A DNA stretch of 28,956 bases from Selaginella moellendorffii (GCF_000143415.4 NW_003314263.1:4017334-4046289), one strand, 5' to 3'; counted from the stretch's first letter, positions 9,672 through 19,939 are shown. Notes: generated by a model from the letters alone, not told the origin. Numbers and translations: made by a program.

Positions 9672-12180
9672 AGATGCCTCACGAGATTCTCGAGGGCCAG
9701 ATTGTGCTTATTCCAAAGAGGGGGGACTTGCAGGAGTTGAGGAATTGGAGGCCAATCACCATGCTCAACACGTCTTAACAAGGTCTATGCCAAAGCAATG
9801 ACCCTCAAGCTCCAAGCTGTTATGCCATTGATCATCCAGGAACAGCAAACAGGCTTCGCTCCAGGGTGGCAAATCGCAGAAAATATCTGGATGTACCTTC
9901 TAGCTCAAAGATGGGCAGAGATCTCCAACCAACAAACTGCAGCATGGCTACTCGACTTCGAGAAGGCCTATGATCATGTGGATTGGAGGTTCCTAGAAAT
10001 GTGTATGCACATGATTGGCATCCTGAGGGAGATGGTGGCTAGGATCTCATTACTATACTGTGGAGCTGCAAGCAAAGTCACAATCAACGGAGAGACAGGA
10101 CCAAGTTTTCAGTTGGGACACTCGGTATGCCAAAGGTATCCACTGGCACCCTATCTTTTTTTATTCGTGGCTGAGGCCCTAGGCACGTTTCTAGCAGAAG
10201 GTGGGCGCATCATAGGTCTCACCCTGCCGGCTGGGAGATAGCAACTTCTGGGAACAGCAGGGGTGACTTAGGAACTCCTGGATGGAGCATTCGCAGATGA
10301 CACAGCCTTGTTCCTACTCACTACCAAGGAGAACCTGGACGCAGCAAAGAAGGTTCTGGAGACTTTCAACCTTGCAACTAGTGCAGCAATCAACTGGAAC
10401 AAATCAGTGGGTATCAACTGGGGGCGACCAAGCATCGAGTCCTAGGGCCAAGGCATTGGCTTTCAGTGGCTCAAACCAGGAGAGGACACCAGGTATTTGG
10501 GGATCCATTGGTACCCGGTTTAGTGCAGTGCTCTAGGATGACACCTTGCTCCGAAGGATACGAACATCGATCCAGTAGTGGGCTCCTTAGAAACTCAGTT
10601 TGCTAGTGAGAGTGGTTGTTGCCAGGAGCATCATCCTGCCCAGCATTTGGTACCACCTCTCAATCTGGGCTGTCCCTGAACACACTCTCAGAAAGGCACG
10701 CACAATGGTTCATAAGTATGTGTGGCGGGGTGTGCTTGTCACATGGAGGATCATGGCCAAGGTCGCCTGGCAATCCACAGCACATCCACAAGTCCTAGGA
10801 CTTGGAGTAATCGATTTGAGCAACATGGCGAAGGCGCTATAGTACAAAATCCTCCTTATGGGCCTTCAACTAGGTAACCAACCTTGGATACTCATGTTTA
10901 GGTAGAGCTTGTTGGCAATCCAGCCTAAGCACAACACTACAAGACCATGGGAGAAGGATCCACGTTGGCTCTTTGCTGAAGGGCTGAAGCAAGTAGTCAA
11001 GGGTAGCACTCTGGTTCAGGGGCTTCTCAGGCTATGAAGCGCGTTTCTAGTCAATAGGGAAATGCCAAGGCGAGCGGAGGATTGGTTGAACCAGCCCCTA
11101 TTCTTCAATGACCTCTTCAAAGTGGACGATAGGACACTGGGCAGAGAGGACCACTACACAATCTGGAGAAAGCTGCATAGCGCAGGCTTCCGAACTCTTA
11201 AGCAACTGGTGAGGGTTCTGGACAAAGATAGGAGGAAAACTACAACGCATATGCAGGTCTTTAACCCAGGATGGTGAAGGAAAGTCCACCTCAATATTCT
11301 TCGCATCATCAGAGCAGTGAGTGAGGTGAAGAAGGGGCTGCTTTGGCCTAGGCGTTGTCTCAAACCTGGAGACTTTGTGGCTCTGCAACGGGACGTGGAG
11401 CCAGACAGGGAACAAGTCGGCTTGGGGGCTTAGACACGGGCGTTTATGACCCCAACACCAGCTTGGGAGGATGGCGATGTGGAGGTATGGTTCATTGTGT
11501 CTCTTGAACAAAATGTTGGGCATTCTTTTTGGGTTATGAGAGGCGACATGCTGCTGCCAACAGGAGATGAACAAGTCATGCTGATGGTGACGGATGACGA
11601 AGTCAAGGGCAGGATTCGAGTAATACGACAGGCTCCAAAGCAATCAGTGGTGGTTCAATCGTTGGCCACACTAGAGGGGGATGGCATTCTCCGATGGTGT
11701 GACAGCAGCTCATTAAGGATCTGGATTGGGACCCAACAGCATGGAAATGAGGAGTGAGGAGCTTCTTCTCATTTGGAGTCAAAGAAGCAAGGGATGGTCT
11801 CTTGACCAGTAGGGAGGAGGCCCGAGGGGAGATCCCCAAACTCTGGAAGAAATGGATCAAGTAAGGAGTTGAAGCAAATCAGGTGGTGGGCAACACACTT
11901 GCATTTTGGAAACTACTAGTACAAGAGAAAGTCAAGGCCACTTCTTGGTTGGTGGCAAACAACGGGCTGCCAGTAGGACAGCAATTCCAAGACGAAGCAT
12001 GCCAATGATGCGAGTGTGGCGAGCTAAAGACAGCGCGACATGCACTTTGAGAATGTGACGTGGCAAGAGAGGTATGGCGACAGATCTTCAAAGCAATGCA
12101 GGAATTAGGAGACATTCCGGAGTTTGAGGCTTGGAGTAGGGATATCCTCCATTGGTTTGAGGGAGCTAGAGGTCCAGACA
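9672..12180 (+). pseudogene. LINE ORF2 remnant: reverse transcriptase and zinc knuckle
   Basis: Decayed ORF2. It starts in frame 2 with IVLIPKRGDL then NWRPITMLN, the N-terminal motifs of LINE reverse transcriptases, and shifts to frame 3 near 9776 (TAA). Frame 3 at 9798-10241 has QTGFAPGWQIAENI, LLDFEKAYDHVDW (first catalytic Asp region) and a degraded QGxPLAP motif (SVCQRYPLAPYLF). The FADD catalytic box is at 10290-10301, then ALFL. Later parts include WYHLSIWAVPEHTL and HKYVWRG (10600-10842), a linker with many frameshifts, and a zf-RVT-type Cys-Cys-His-Cys knuckle near 12007-12055 (CECGELKTARHAL, stop, EC, VAREVW). No endonuclease domain is present because of the 5' truncation. Many stops make it non-coding now. 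Confidence 0.9.
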
Positions 12181-12746
12181 CTGGTCCAGCTTGGAGGTGC
12201 ATTCGCTGTTACGGATGACACGGATGGAACACATAAGTCCAGTGGGATGCGACAGGGGCTGAAGTCGGGATGTCAATCTAGAAGGCAATGGGCCACGAGT
12301 GCTGGTCCATTTGGAGGGCGACAGGAGTGCAGGCACTCTGGGAGGCATAGAACCATTGTCACTTTAATGGGCAACAAACAAAGATATCAGTAGTGGTGGC
12401 ATTGTGGTGGAGAGTCACTCTTGCAGCAGTGCGTCTTCACTACACCATCCTGAAAAAGCGGGCGAAACTGAGGCAGCTCGAGGAGTGGAGATCTAAGTGG
12501 CTTCCATGCTTCGGCAGATTGGTAGGTGGCGAGATTCGTTGGCAGTGGCACCCCCTGGACTCTGTTCTACGGTCAGCTCATGGGGGAGACTTGGATATCA
12601 ACATGATTCAATTAAGATGACCACGTCCACTTCTACTCCAGGTCTAGGTCCAGCTACGACACAAGAGGATCACGTAAAGTAGCTCATTGAGAGGGTGGCA
12701 CGCCCAATTTTTGTATTAGTCCAGGTAATGTACATACACGTTCAGT
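9672..12746 (+). mobile_element. 5'-truncated LINE retrotransposon inserted in PPR gene
   Basis: Non-LTR retrotransposon copy of about 3,075 bp. It starts at the beginning of the reverse transcriptase domain and ends near an AATTTTTGTATTAGTC block that is shared with the two minus-strand LINE 3' ends at 19940 and 20264, which identifies its 3' end. No poly(A) is seen. It is bounded by the 9-bp duplication GATGTATGG at 9663-9671 and 12747-12755. Inserted DNA plus one duplication is 3,084 bp, a multiple of three. 5' truncation is the usual outcome of target-primed reverse transcription. Confidence 0.9.
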
Positions 12747-12755
12747 GATGTATGG
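12747..12755 (+). repeat. Target-site duplication of LINE, right copy
   Basis: GATGTATGG, identical to 9663-9671; the PPR reading frame resumes through it. Confidence 0.85.
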
Positions 12756-13509
12756 CAAATGCGGCAGCATGGACTGGGCCAGGGAGGTGTTTGAAAAGAT
12801 GCACAGCAAGGATGTTGTTTCATGGAACTCTCTCATACTTGGATATGTGGAAAATGGAGATGGCCTGGCAGCCATGGGCTTACACGCTAGAATGGATTGT
12901 CAGCCAGACTTCACATATGCAGCTGTGATTAAGGCATGTGGAAGCTTGGCTGAACTACAAGCTGGGAAAAAGATTCATGGCAGCATGAACAGAGCTGAAG
13001 AGTGTTTCAACAACATGCCCTCTCCAGATATAATCTGCTGGAACTCATTGCTGGGAGGATATAGTTCATTAGGAGATTCGACTCAAGTATTCAGTCTGGT
13101 GAAGAAGATTCAGAAGGCTGGGCTTAACATTGATGCCATCACATTCATTTCTATTCGCATGGCTTGCAGCCATGCAGGCCTGGTGGAAGAGGGGAAACAT
13201 TACTTCGATTCCATGACAGGATTGGGCATCAGGAAGAGTGTGGAGCACCATAACTGTATAGTCGACATTCTTGGCCGAGCCAACAGACTTGAAGAAGCAC
13301 TAGTAGTTGTGAACAGCATGCCAGTTGGAGCTGATGCTGTAACTTGGAGGATTCTGCTCGGATCCTGTAGGAAATGGGGGAACGTGGAGATTGGCAAGGT
13401 TGCATTTGAGGCACTGGTGCAGGCTGTTGGCACAAAGGAAGATGCAAGTGCCTACGTGCTGATGAGTGATCTCTACGGGATCATGAGTTCTATAGACAAG
13501 TTTCTGTAG
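12747..13509 (+). pseudogene. PLS-class PPR protein, 3' part
   Basis: Continuation of the PPR gene after the LINE, in the same frame; the duplicated MYG is followed by KCGSMDWAREVFEKM. It holds one full unit (VVSWNSLILGYVENGD, ACGSLAELQAGKKIHG), a further unit (IICWNSLLGGYSSLGD), and E-domain-like sequence: ACSHAGLVEEGKHYFDSM, HHNCIVDILGRANRLEEA, VTWRILLGSCRKWGNVEIG and DASAYVLMSDLYG. The protein then ends at IMSSIDKFL and a stop (13507-13509), so the rest of the E/E+ region and any DYW deaminase domain are missing. Between IHG and SMNRAE about 25-30 residues expected from the repeat pattern are absent (junction about 12978-12987). With the left part, this is a gene disabled by LINE insertion, a stop, an internal deletion and both ends lost. 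Confidence 0.85.
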
Positions 13510-13546
13510 AATTTGGTTCATATTGTTGATTTAAGTTGACAATCGC
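13510..13546. other. 37-bp gap between convergent stop codons
   Basis: The PPR stop ends at 13509 and the aminopeptidase stop codon lies at 13547-13549 on the other strand. The 3' untranslated region of the aminopeptidase must therefore run into the PPR pseudogene. Confidence 0.85.
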
Positions 13547-16500
13547 TCACAAAGATTGGGTTGGAGTTGGAGTTGAGTCTTGTCTTCTTATGGCTTTGAC
13601 CCATAGAGCCATGAGTTTCACTTTCTCACTGCACCGTCCAGCAAACTTTCGGAAGAAGGAAATTCTGGAAGATATAGTCTCTTCAACATCATCTACGATA
13701 TCCCTAGTCCAAAGCTGTAACCAAAAATCAGAAGAGGGAGAGAAAAGAAAAAGCTTTGCTTGAAGCCAGACCTTTGAAGCAACTCTGTCCACAAGTCTGC
13801 GCAGCAGGAAACCTTCTCCTAATTTTGCGTGCACTGGACCCCAATTTTCCTGAGACAGAGGACTATAATTCGTGCATCAACCACCACAGTTTTGAGTTGT
13901 ACCTTGAGCCAGTTCCAAGCTGTGATACCGTTGGTTATTGTTAACCCGGAGAAGATGTCGGTGACGTTTTGAGGCCGCACCTGAAGGAAAAGTATGACAA
14001 ATATACGAACATGGAAGAGTAACGGGACTAACCGCTGGAGATAGTGAAAAATTCAAAGCTTCAACGACGAGGTCAGGGTCGGAAGATCCTGCCAGTGTGC
14101 CTGGGAATGGCAGTTTCAGCTTAGAGATTTGTAGTTTCAGGAGTGAATGACTTACTCAATGCCAGGTTACGTTCCTCCAACTTATCTGAAAATCTGTAAA
14201 TTTCAAGCAGCTCATCGAATCCATATCGATTACAATCTTTCATCACACTTGCATATGCGGCCTGTGAGAGCAAATTTAGTAAGACAAGGCAACATTGGTC
14301 AAAGACCATTACCTTCAACATGTTTGACGCCAGGGGGACCATCGCCTTGTTCCTGAATCGCCTCTTGGCTTCCAATATGGTTTTCTCATGCCCAAGAACC
14401 ACTAAAGCATGCAAAAGTTCCTCCCTGAGACCGGAATTCGAATGGCTTTCACCTTGAACGGCTTCCCAGCCGAGTTTGCTGGAGAAACTTGACAATAGTA
14501 AAAGGCAAATATTATACAGAGAATAGGGACATACCTGGCTGCGTTTTCCATTAGTCCAACAAGGAATTTACTTACTCTTTCTTTTGAACTTGGGATTGCA
14601 ACAGATACCACATCAAGTAAAGAGAGTGCAACCTGCAGTCATGAACGACATTGGGTTTCGTAAGAACTGCAAAAACCAGAAGCTACACGTACGGTGATCA
14701 TATGTGACAAGACGGTGGGATCATCTTCCTGTCTGTAAACCTCCAGGAGCGACAATAAAGCAGACAGGGGCTGTCTTGTGGACTGGCATAAGGCAAACAT
14801 ATCGTCCAGAACACCTGTAATAGGATTGGTCTGGGGATAATTCTGGTAAAGAAAGACCCGCCTAGTCTATCGACAGGAGAAAGCCAGCCTGAGGAAATTG
14901 AGTCTTTCAAAGCTGTAAGCAGTTGTTCATCATACTCCACGCGATAGAATCCGCTTTGTCCAATGTTAAGTTTCACTACAGTTCGTGCTGGCAGGCGAAC
15001 TATACACTTTCTGTCTTTTAGCAATATACTTTGTTGGCAGTTGTAAGATCCCGAAATAAGTTTAACAGGAACTATCCATTGCCCCTCGGCGGGCTGTCCA
15101 CTTGCAAGAAACCGAGTCTAGTGCGCGAAAGAAGTTTGCATTTGAGACCAAATATAAAATCTATGAGACAGTCTTACCTGTTCAATCTCTAGCTCATGAT
15201 CATTCAGCATTGTGGCCTTCAAAATTGGATACCCGTTCAGCTTTGTCCAAGAGCACATCAAGTCTTTGATTGGTTTTCCAGTTACTTCCTGGATACAATC
15301 CCATAAATCGTCTGACTTTGCGTTACTAAAGGCAAATTTCTCCATGTACAGTTGCAAGCCTCTCTGCAGGAGGGAAAAAGAAAAGAAAAAGATAGAATTC
15401 CACTTGTTAACTTAAGGCTAACTACTGACCTGGATATCCGTTAGACCAACATAGTCTTGCAGCATATAAATTAGTGAGGCTCCCTTGCAATAGCCAATAA
15501 CATCAAAGACTTCCATGGTTTGACGAGCATGCTGCACTTCCACCTGTGAAAGCCGAGTGTAAAGTAGTATGCTTGATAAAAATTCAGACTTGAGGTACCT
15601 CAACTGGATGAGTTGATTCCAAGGCATCCAACTTGAAAGCATCATACATGATTTCTTTGTGAAATTCCATCCAGATGTTCCAGTCGGGGAAAAGATAATC
15701 GACAGCCATATAACTAATCTGCAAACCACCAGCATTGATCTTAATCTCAACACTATTGAAAGTACATACCCAAGTAGCCATGCCTTCATTAAGCCAGATA
15801 TGAGTCCACCATTCTATTGTGACAAGGTTACCAAACCACATGTGCCCAACTTCATGAGCCACGTTTATAGCAACCTGCAAAAATACACGGAAAAAATTAG
15901 CATCAGTGCACAACGTGCTTCAGATACAATCTCACCTCCTGTTTCTTCAAAGTTGTAGTATTTTCATCTACAAACAAAGCATCATCCATAAAAACTATAA
16001 GACCAAATTCTTCAAGAGCACCAGCCTTGAATGCTGCAACTGACACAATATCCAGCTTGGGAAGAGGATATTGCAGTTGAAAGAATCTGAAGTAAGCATA
16101 AACAGAAATGGAAAAAAGGAAAGTGCAGATTACCTTGCATAAAAAGGAAGCACTTTCAGCATTATATCGAATCCGAATTTTGCTTTCTGCAGCTGTTCAA
16201 ATCTTGTGTACACTCTCGCCGGAATACCATCATCGGACACACCTTCCAGATGTTCGAATTCACCAATCGCAATAGCGGTTATGTAGGTTGACATTAGAGG
16301 AGATTCTTGAAACTCAACCATCTTGGTGTTCCCGTTTACTACCTCCTGCAGAGCAGGCATAGTGGACAGAACCATGCGATCGACAGGAACATGAACTTTA
16401 AATTTAAAACACGCCTATAAGATGAGGAGAAACAGTCAGAAGATATCGTAAAGATTGTAGTATAGTACCTTAAAGTCTGGTTCATCCCAGCAAGGGAAGC

Positions 16501-17042
16501 ACCTTCGTGCATCAGCAGGCTCAAAAACTGTTACAGCCATGTTTTTCTCAATCCCTCCGCTCTTGTAAGTGCTGTGCAGCGGAAAAGTTTTCTATTGAAA
16601 AATATTGAATACCAGCGTACCTTCGATAAAATGCGTCAAGCTTCTCGTTGAGCAATCCATGATAGTCGATAAACAGAGTTGCTTTTCCTACATGCAGTTT
16701 TTTTTCACCGAAGTCCAACACTAGCAGTTCATTCTCTTGATCGACTGTAGATGCCGCTGGATGAACGATCTGTACAAACTAATGTGCACATCAAGACAAA
16801 TTTCAAGCAGAACACTCGAAGGCAGAGAGGAAAACCTCATCGAAATCCTCCACATAGCGCAAACATAGCGATTCAGTCTCCAGAATAAGATCCGCAACAT
16901 TCAGGACAACTTTGGAAACTGGCTCCACAATGTCCAGGAGAATTTGGAGCTTGCCTTTGAATGCACAGGCATCGAGATCCACCCATAGCTCCAGCTCATA
17001 GCGACGAGGCAGCACAGTTTTGGGCAATCGACTGCTCGCCAT
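13547..17042 (-). CDS. APM1: M1 family aminopeptidase (puromycin-sensitive / APM1-like), 18 exons
   Basis: Zinc metallo-aminopeptidase that removes N-terminal residues from peptides; plant APM1 is linked to auxin transport and development. Exons, 5' to 3' on minus: 17042-16836, 16769-16621, 16571-16469, 16414-16134, 16086-15936, 15874-15770, 15718-15599, 15543-15430, 15363-15178, 15117-14862, 14814-14693, 14632-14535, 14478-14313, 14261-14156, 14100-14033, 13980-13903, 13849-13772, 13714-13547. They total 2,556 nt: 851 residues plus stop, close to the roughly 880 of Arabidopsis APM1. Start MASSRLPKTVLPRRYELEL matches family N-termini. Visible: ADARRCFPCWDEP; substrate-binding GAMEN replaced by GALEE (269-273); HEVGH at 304-308 with Glu 327 (HExxH-x18-E zinc site); catalytic-type Tyr390 in IGYCKGAS; then the ERAP1_C-like helical C-terminal domain (SFxR-type segment, AWNWLKENW). 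All exons join in frame. Introns are 47-66 bp; 16 are GT-AG and one (14815-14861) is GC-AG. It appears intact. Splice sites are my own assignment. Confidence 0.9.
14815..14861 (-). other. GC-AG intron of the aminopeptidase gene
   Basis: Only with a donor GC directly after the CTAG of exon 10 does the frame continue correctly into the conserved LDDMFAL segment of exon 11. The nearest GT downstream (about 5 bp) would shift the frame. The intron is 47 bp. Confidence 0.75.
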
Positions 17043-17070
17043 AGCTGAGCCAGGGAACTTTCTTCCCTCA

Positions 17071-17080
17071 ACTTATATTA
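17071..17080 (-). promoter_or_regulatory. A/T-rich TATA-like element upstream of aminopeptidase
   Basis: On the minus strand TAATATAAGT lies about 30 bp before the ATG. That is close for a TATA box unless the 5' leader is very short, so the call is weak. Confidence 0.2.
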
Positions 17081-17157
17081 CAAACAGTAAAAACGGATCT
17101 GCGGTCAGGATCAAACGGCAGCAGATTGTTTCTTGGGCCCTCATGATTTTTTGTGGA

Positions 17158-17191
17158 CGTGGTATTTGCCGTCGGATGGGCAAATACCACG
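17158..17191. repeat. Perfect hairpin upstream of aminopeptidase
   Basis: Two exact 13-bp arms, CGTGGTATTTGCC and GGCAAATACCACG, flank an 8-base loop (GTCGGATG). Weaker outer symmetry (TGATTTTTT on the left, AAAAATCA on the right) suggests a larger imperfect palindrome over about 17141-17228. It sits 115-150 bp upstream of the aminopeptidase ATG. It may be a small MITE or a regulatory palindrome. Confidence 0.9.
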
Positions 17192-17742
17192 TTCACCCTC
17201 GATCGCGTGGTCCGCAGGGAAAAATCAAGATCGGACGGCTGTGAGGTTTTCACGGCGTGCGCCACATGGTTGCACGAAATCGGGCATCTTGGGAATATGC
17301 TGCTGTTGAGCTTTTTCATGTGAATCAAAATTGGCTGTCTAGCTTCAAAATTGAAGTGCATCTTCACTGTCCTGATCATTCATGTGCCAAGTTGTGTGTG
17401 CTGCAAATTGAAGGTAAGTCCTGAAAACTAGGATTGAGCTGAGCAGCTGAGTGGGAGACATATTTTCTAAAACTGGCTGAGGTGTTGAAATTCACCATCA
17501 AGGGCGTCAACTTGGATTTTCTGGGTTCCTTGTGGATGAGATTGTTGACCTGGCTTTTGTGATGAGTTGCGTAAAAAATTGGCATTAGTGGTTGTAGTAG
17601 AGCTTGCAATCCAATAAACAGTTTATTATAAAAGTGAATTTTGGAACTTTTAATTTTGACTTCTTGAAATCAATTTTTTAAGTGTCTTCAACACCTTGCA
17701 TTGCACATATTGGTCATTTTTTCAAGAAGTTACAATTAAAGA
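17192..17742. other. Upstream intergenic region with a dispersed repeat
   Basis: No gene is supported. The segment about 17640-17735 matches 23990-24095 inside the LTR element: both share a GGAACTTTTA block, TTTTGACTT, and the phrase CAACACCTTGCATTGCACA. The copy here is the more diverged, so it is probably an old fragment of the same repeat family. Confidence 0.6.
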
Positions 17743-18275
17743 TCTAAAACAAGACTCAAGAGAACAAGGTAGTGGTGTTCATTTGAACAAAGGCAATGAA
17801 GCAGCTGAAGAAGTATAGCAAGCAAGAGCAAAAAATCTACGAGTTGTGTGCTGACTGTTCTTTGCTATTGGAGAGTTGCGTGAAGGATGTGAGCATCGAT
17901 GTAAACCATTCTATTATTTCAAACGACAAATCGGTCAAGTGCTAGATTCTTTAGTGGGACGAACTGAAATAGACGGCGGTCCTTCCACTTCCAATGGATC
18001 CCTTTCTGGTTTAAGCAATTCAACATCATTAGACCCCACCTCCTCTTCTGCCATGGTGGCTCCATCTAGCACTTGACCGATTTGTTGTTTGAAATAACAG
18101 AATGGTTTACATCGATGCTCAACACTACACATCCTTCACGCAACTCTCCAGTAGCAAAGAACAGTCAGCACACAACTTGTAGATTTTTGCTCTTGCCTGC
18201 TGTACTTCTTCAGCTGCTTCATTGCCTTTGTTCAAATGAACACCACTACCTTGTTCTCCCGAGTCCTGTTTTAGA
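17743..18275. repeat. Large inverted repeat, arms about 205 bp, spacer 118 bp
   Basis: The left arm (17743-17946) and right arm (18065-18275) are reverse complements with few differences. Two clear indels are visible: the right arm has 8 extra bases near 18125-18135, and the left arm has one extra A in a poly(A) run near 17830. Open frames read outward from both arms with the same peptide (HRCKPFxYFKxQIGQVLD), so the arms may derive from a coding sequence. I do not recognise the protein (another stretch is KIYKLCADCSLLLESCVKD). A third, direct copy of the word GGCAATGAAGCAGCTGAAG lies just outside at about 18283. Transcribed as one RNA this would form a long near-perfect hairpin. Confidence 0.85.
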
Positions 18276-19830
18276 CCCTTACGGCAATGAAGCAGCTGAA
18301 GAAGCAACCAGAAGTTCTTTCCGATCAGAATTGCGGTGAGGGTGGCGGGGAACAAGCATTGTAGTGGATTTGCTTGCAATTGAGGAGCAATTGACATATG
18401 GCGGGTCAGAACTCTTCAACAGCAGGTTCGTCAGCAGCAGATTGCTTGGGAGAATGCGATTTTCAGGTACTGGTCTAGGCTATGTAGACCAATTAGTGTC
18501 TTTTTGAGCAGGAAGTGGATTGTGGGAGTTTTCTCACTACAATTCAAACAGAGAACATGCTGGTATAATCAGAGCTTTATGAAGCTTTATGTTACTAGCT
18601 TGCACCTGTTTTTTGATGCCTCAAAGACTGTCATCACACACACTAGCTTTGTCGCTGTGTGCTGAAATTTCAAAGGATGTTCACATAGTGTGGTTTAATT
18701 CCATATTAAAGGAATAAGCTGTGAAAACAGACTTTTCTATTTGGAATGAGCTTTAATGTGATGCTTCTTATAAGCTTGGTCACTAAAGAGGATTATTTAG
18801 TATATAATCTGTTCAAACAGATTTATATAAGTCTGGATCCTTGGCTGTCTGCATTTTTACTTTCTCAATTTTTTTGGTGAGCATAAATCAGTATGTGTAT
18901 GTTTCAATAATATTGAACTATGGTGTGATTATATTTCACTCATAATTTAATTATTATTGAATACACAGATCAATGTTCTCAAAGGACGTGTCAAAGAGAT
19001 ACAGCAAGGGGCCTCGTGACTGCATAACTTGGAGAGGCTTTATGTGGTTTAAGACACTTGAGTATTTGTCTTTTTAAGATTTTGAAAGCTTGAGATTTTT
19101 TCATGCTTAGTATATTAATATGATTTAAATTATTTATGAGTTCTAACCAAATGTTTATGTGAGGTACAGTCTCTATTCTTGGCTTGTGATTTGTAAGGGG
19201 TAAGAAATCTAAATCACTAATATTGAATTTCTACAATAAGGTGGATTTGATGTTTTTATTATTTGCTTATTGTTTTCTAGCAATCAAAGTAGGAACATAT
19301 GAAGTACTTTTGTGTATTTACTCCAAAGTACATTATATCAAAAATTTATTTAATATGTAATGTTTAAATTAATTTCTTAATAAGTTTATTTTCACTTAAT
19401 TTAAATTATTGCATGCAAATGAAATGTTTAAATGATAAGTGGTTTTTGTTTATTTTACATAAGATTTAGATTATTTACATGAAAGTGTTATATCTAAATT
19501 AAAATGCAAATTAAGAAATATTTTTATTTATGTTGAATTAATACACGATAGTGTGATTATTCAAAATGAATATCAAGTAAAAAAAACTAATTTATTTATT
19601 GTTTGCTTTGTATTATTGAAAAATAGTGGTTAACAAGTCATAAAAGAAATCGAAATAAATTCATTGAGGATGAGAATTAGCAGCAAATGACTGAGGTTAC
19701 AAAATAAGAACTAAAAACATACTCACAACTATAATCTTATTTTATTTATAAAAAGAACACTTCTTCAATGAATTGAAAACAAACTCTTTGACGATGACAA
19801 TGTCAATCTTAAACTCAACTTTTGATAATG
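18276..19830. other. A/T-rich intergenic region, no gene recognised
   Basis: No open frame with recognisable motifs. 18276-18480 is more mixed in composition and may be a continuation of the source sequence of the inverted repeat. From about 18700 the sequence is strongly A/T-rich with ATTTATT-type words. Confidence 0.5.
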
Positions 19831-19928
19831 CTTTAGGGTTTAGGGTTTAAAGTCCAACATAAACCCTAAACCCTAAACCTGAAACCCTAAACCCTAAGCC
19901 CTAAAACCCTAAACCATAAACCTAAAAC
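19831..19928. repeat. Head-to-head degenerate telomeric repeats
   Basis: About two TTTAGGG units on plus (19831-19848), then roughly 12 unrelated bases, then a run of CCCTAAA units and variants (about 19861-19928). G-rich strand followed by C-rich strand is the polarity expected if two chromosome ends faced each other. The C-rich block also directly abuts the 3' end of the minus-strand LINE that follows. Confidence 0.85.
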
Positions 19929-19939
19929 CTCAAACAAAC

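Noticed and set aside
11098-11643. 181-residue minus-strand frame
   Set aside because: Antisense shadow of the LINE ORF2 region; no motif.
8536-19928. A functional chromosome end
   Set aside because: The telomeric repeats are short, degenerate and internal, with genes and elements on both sides.
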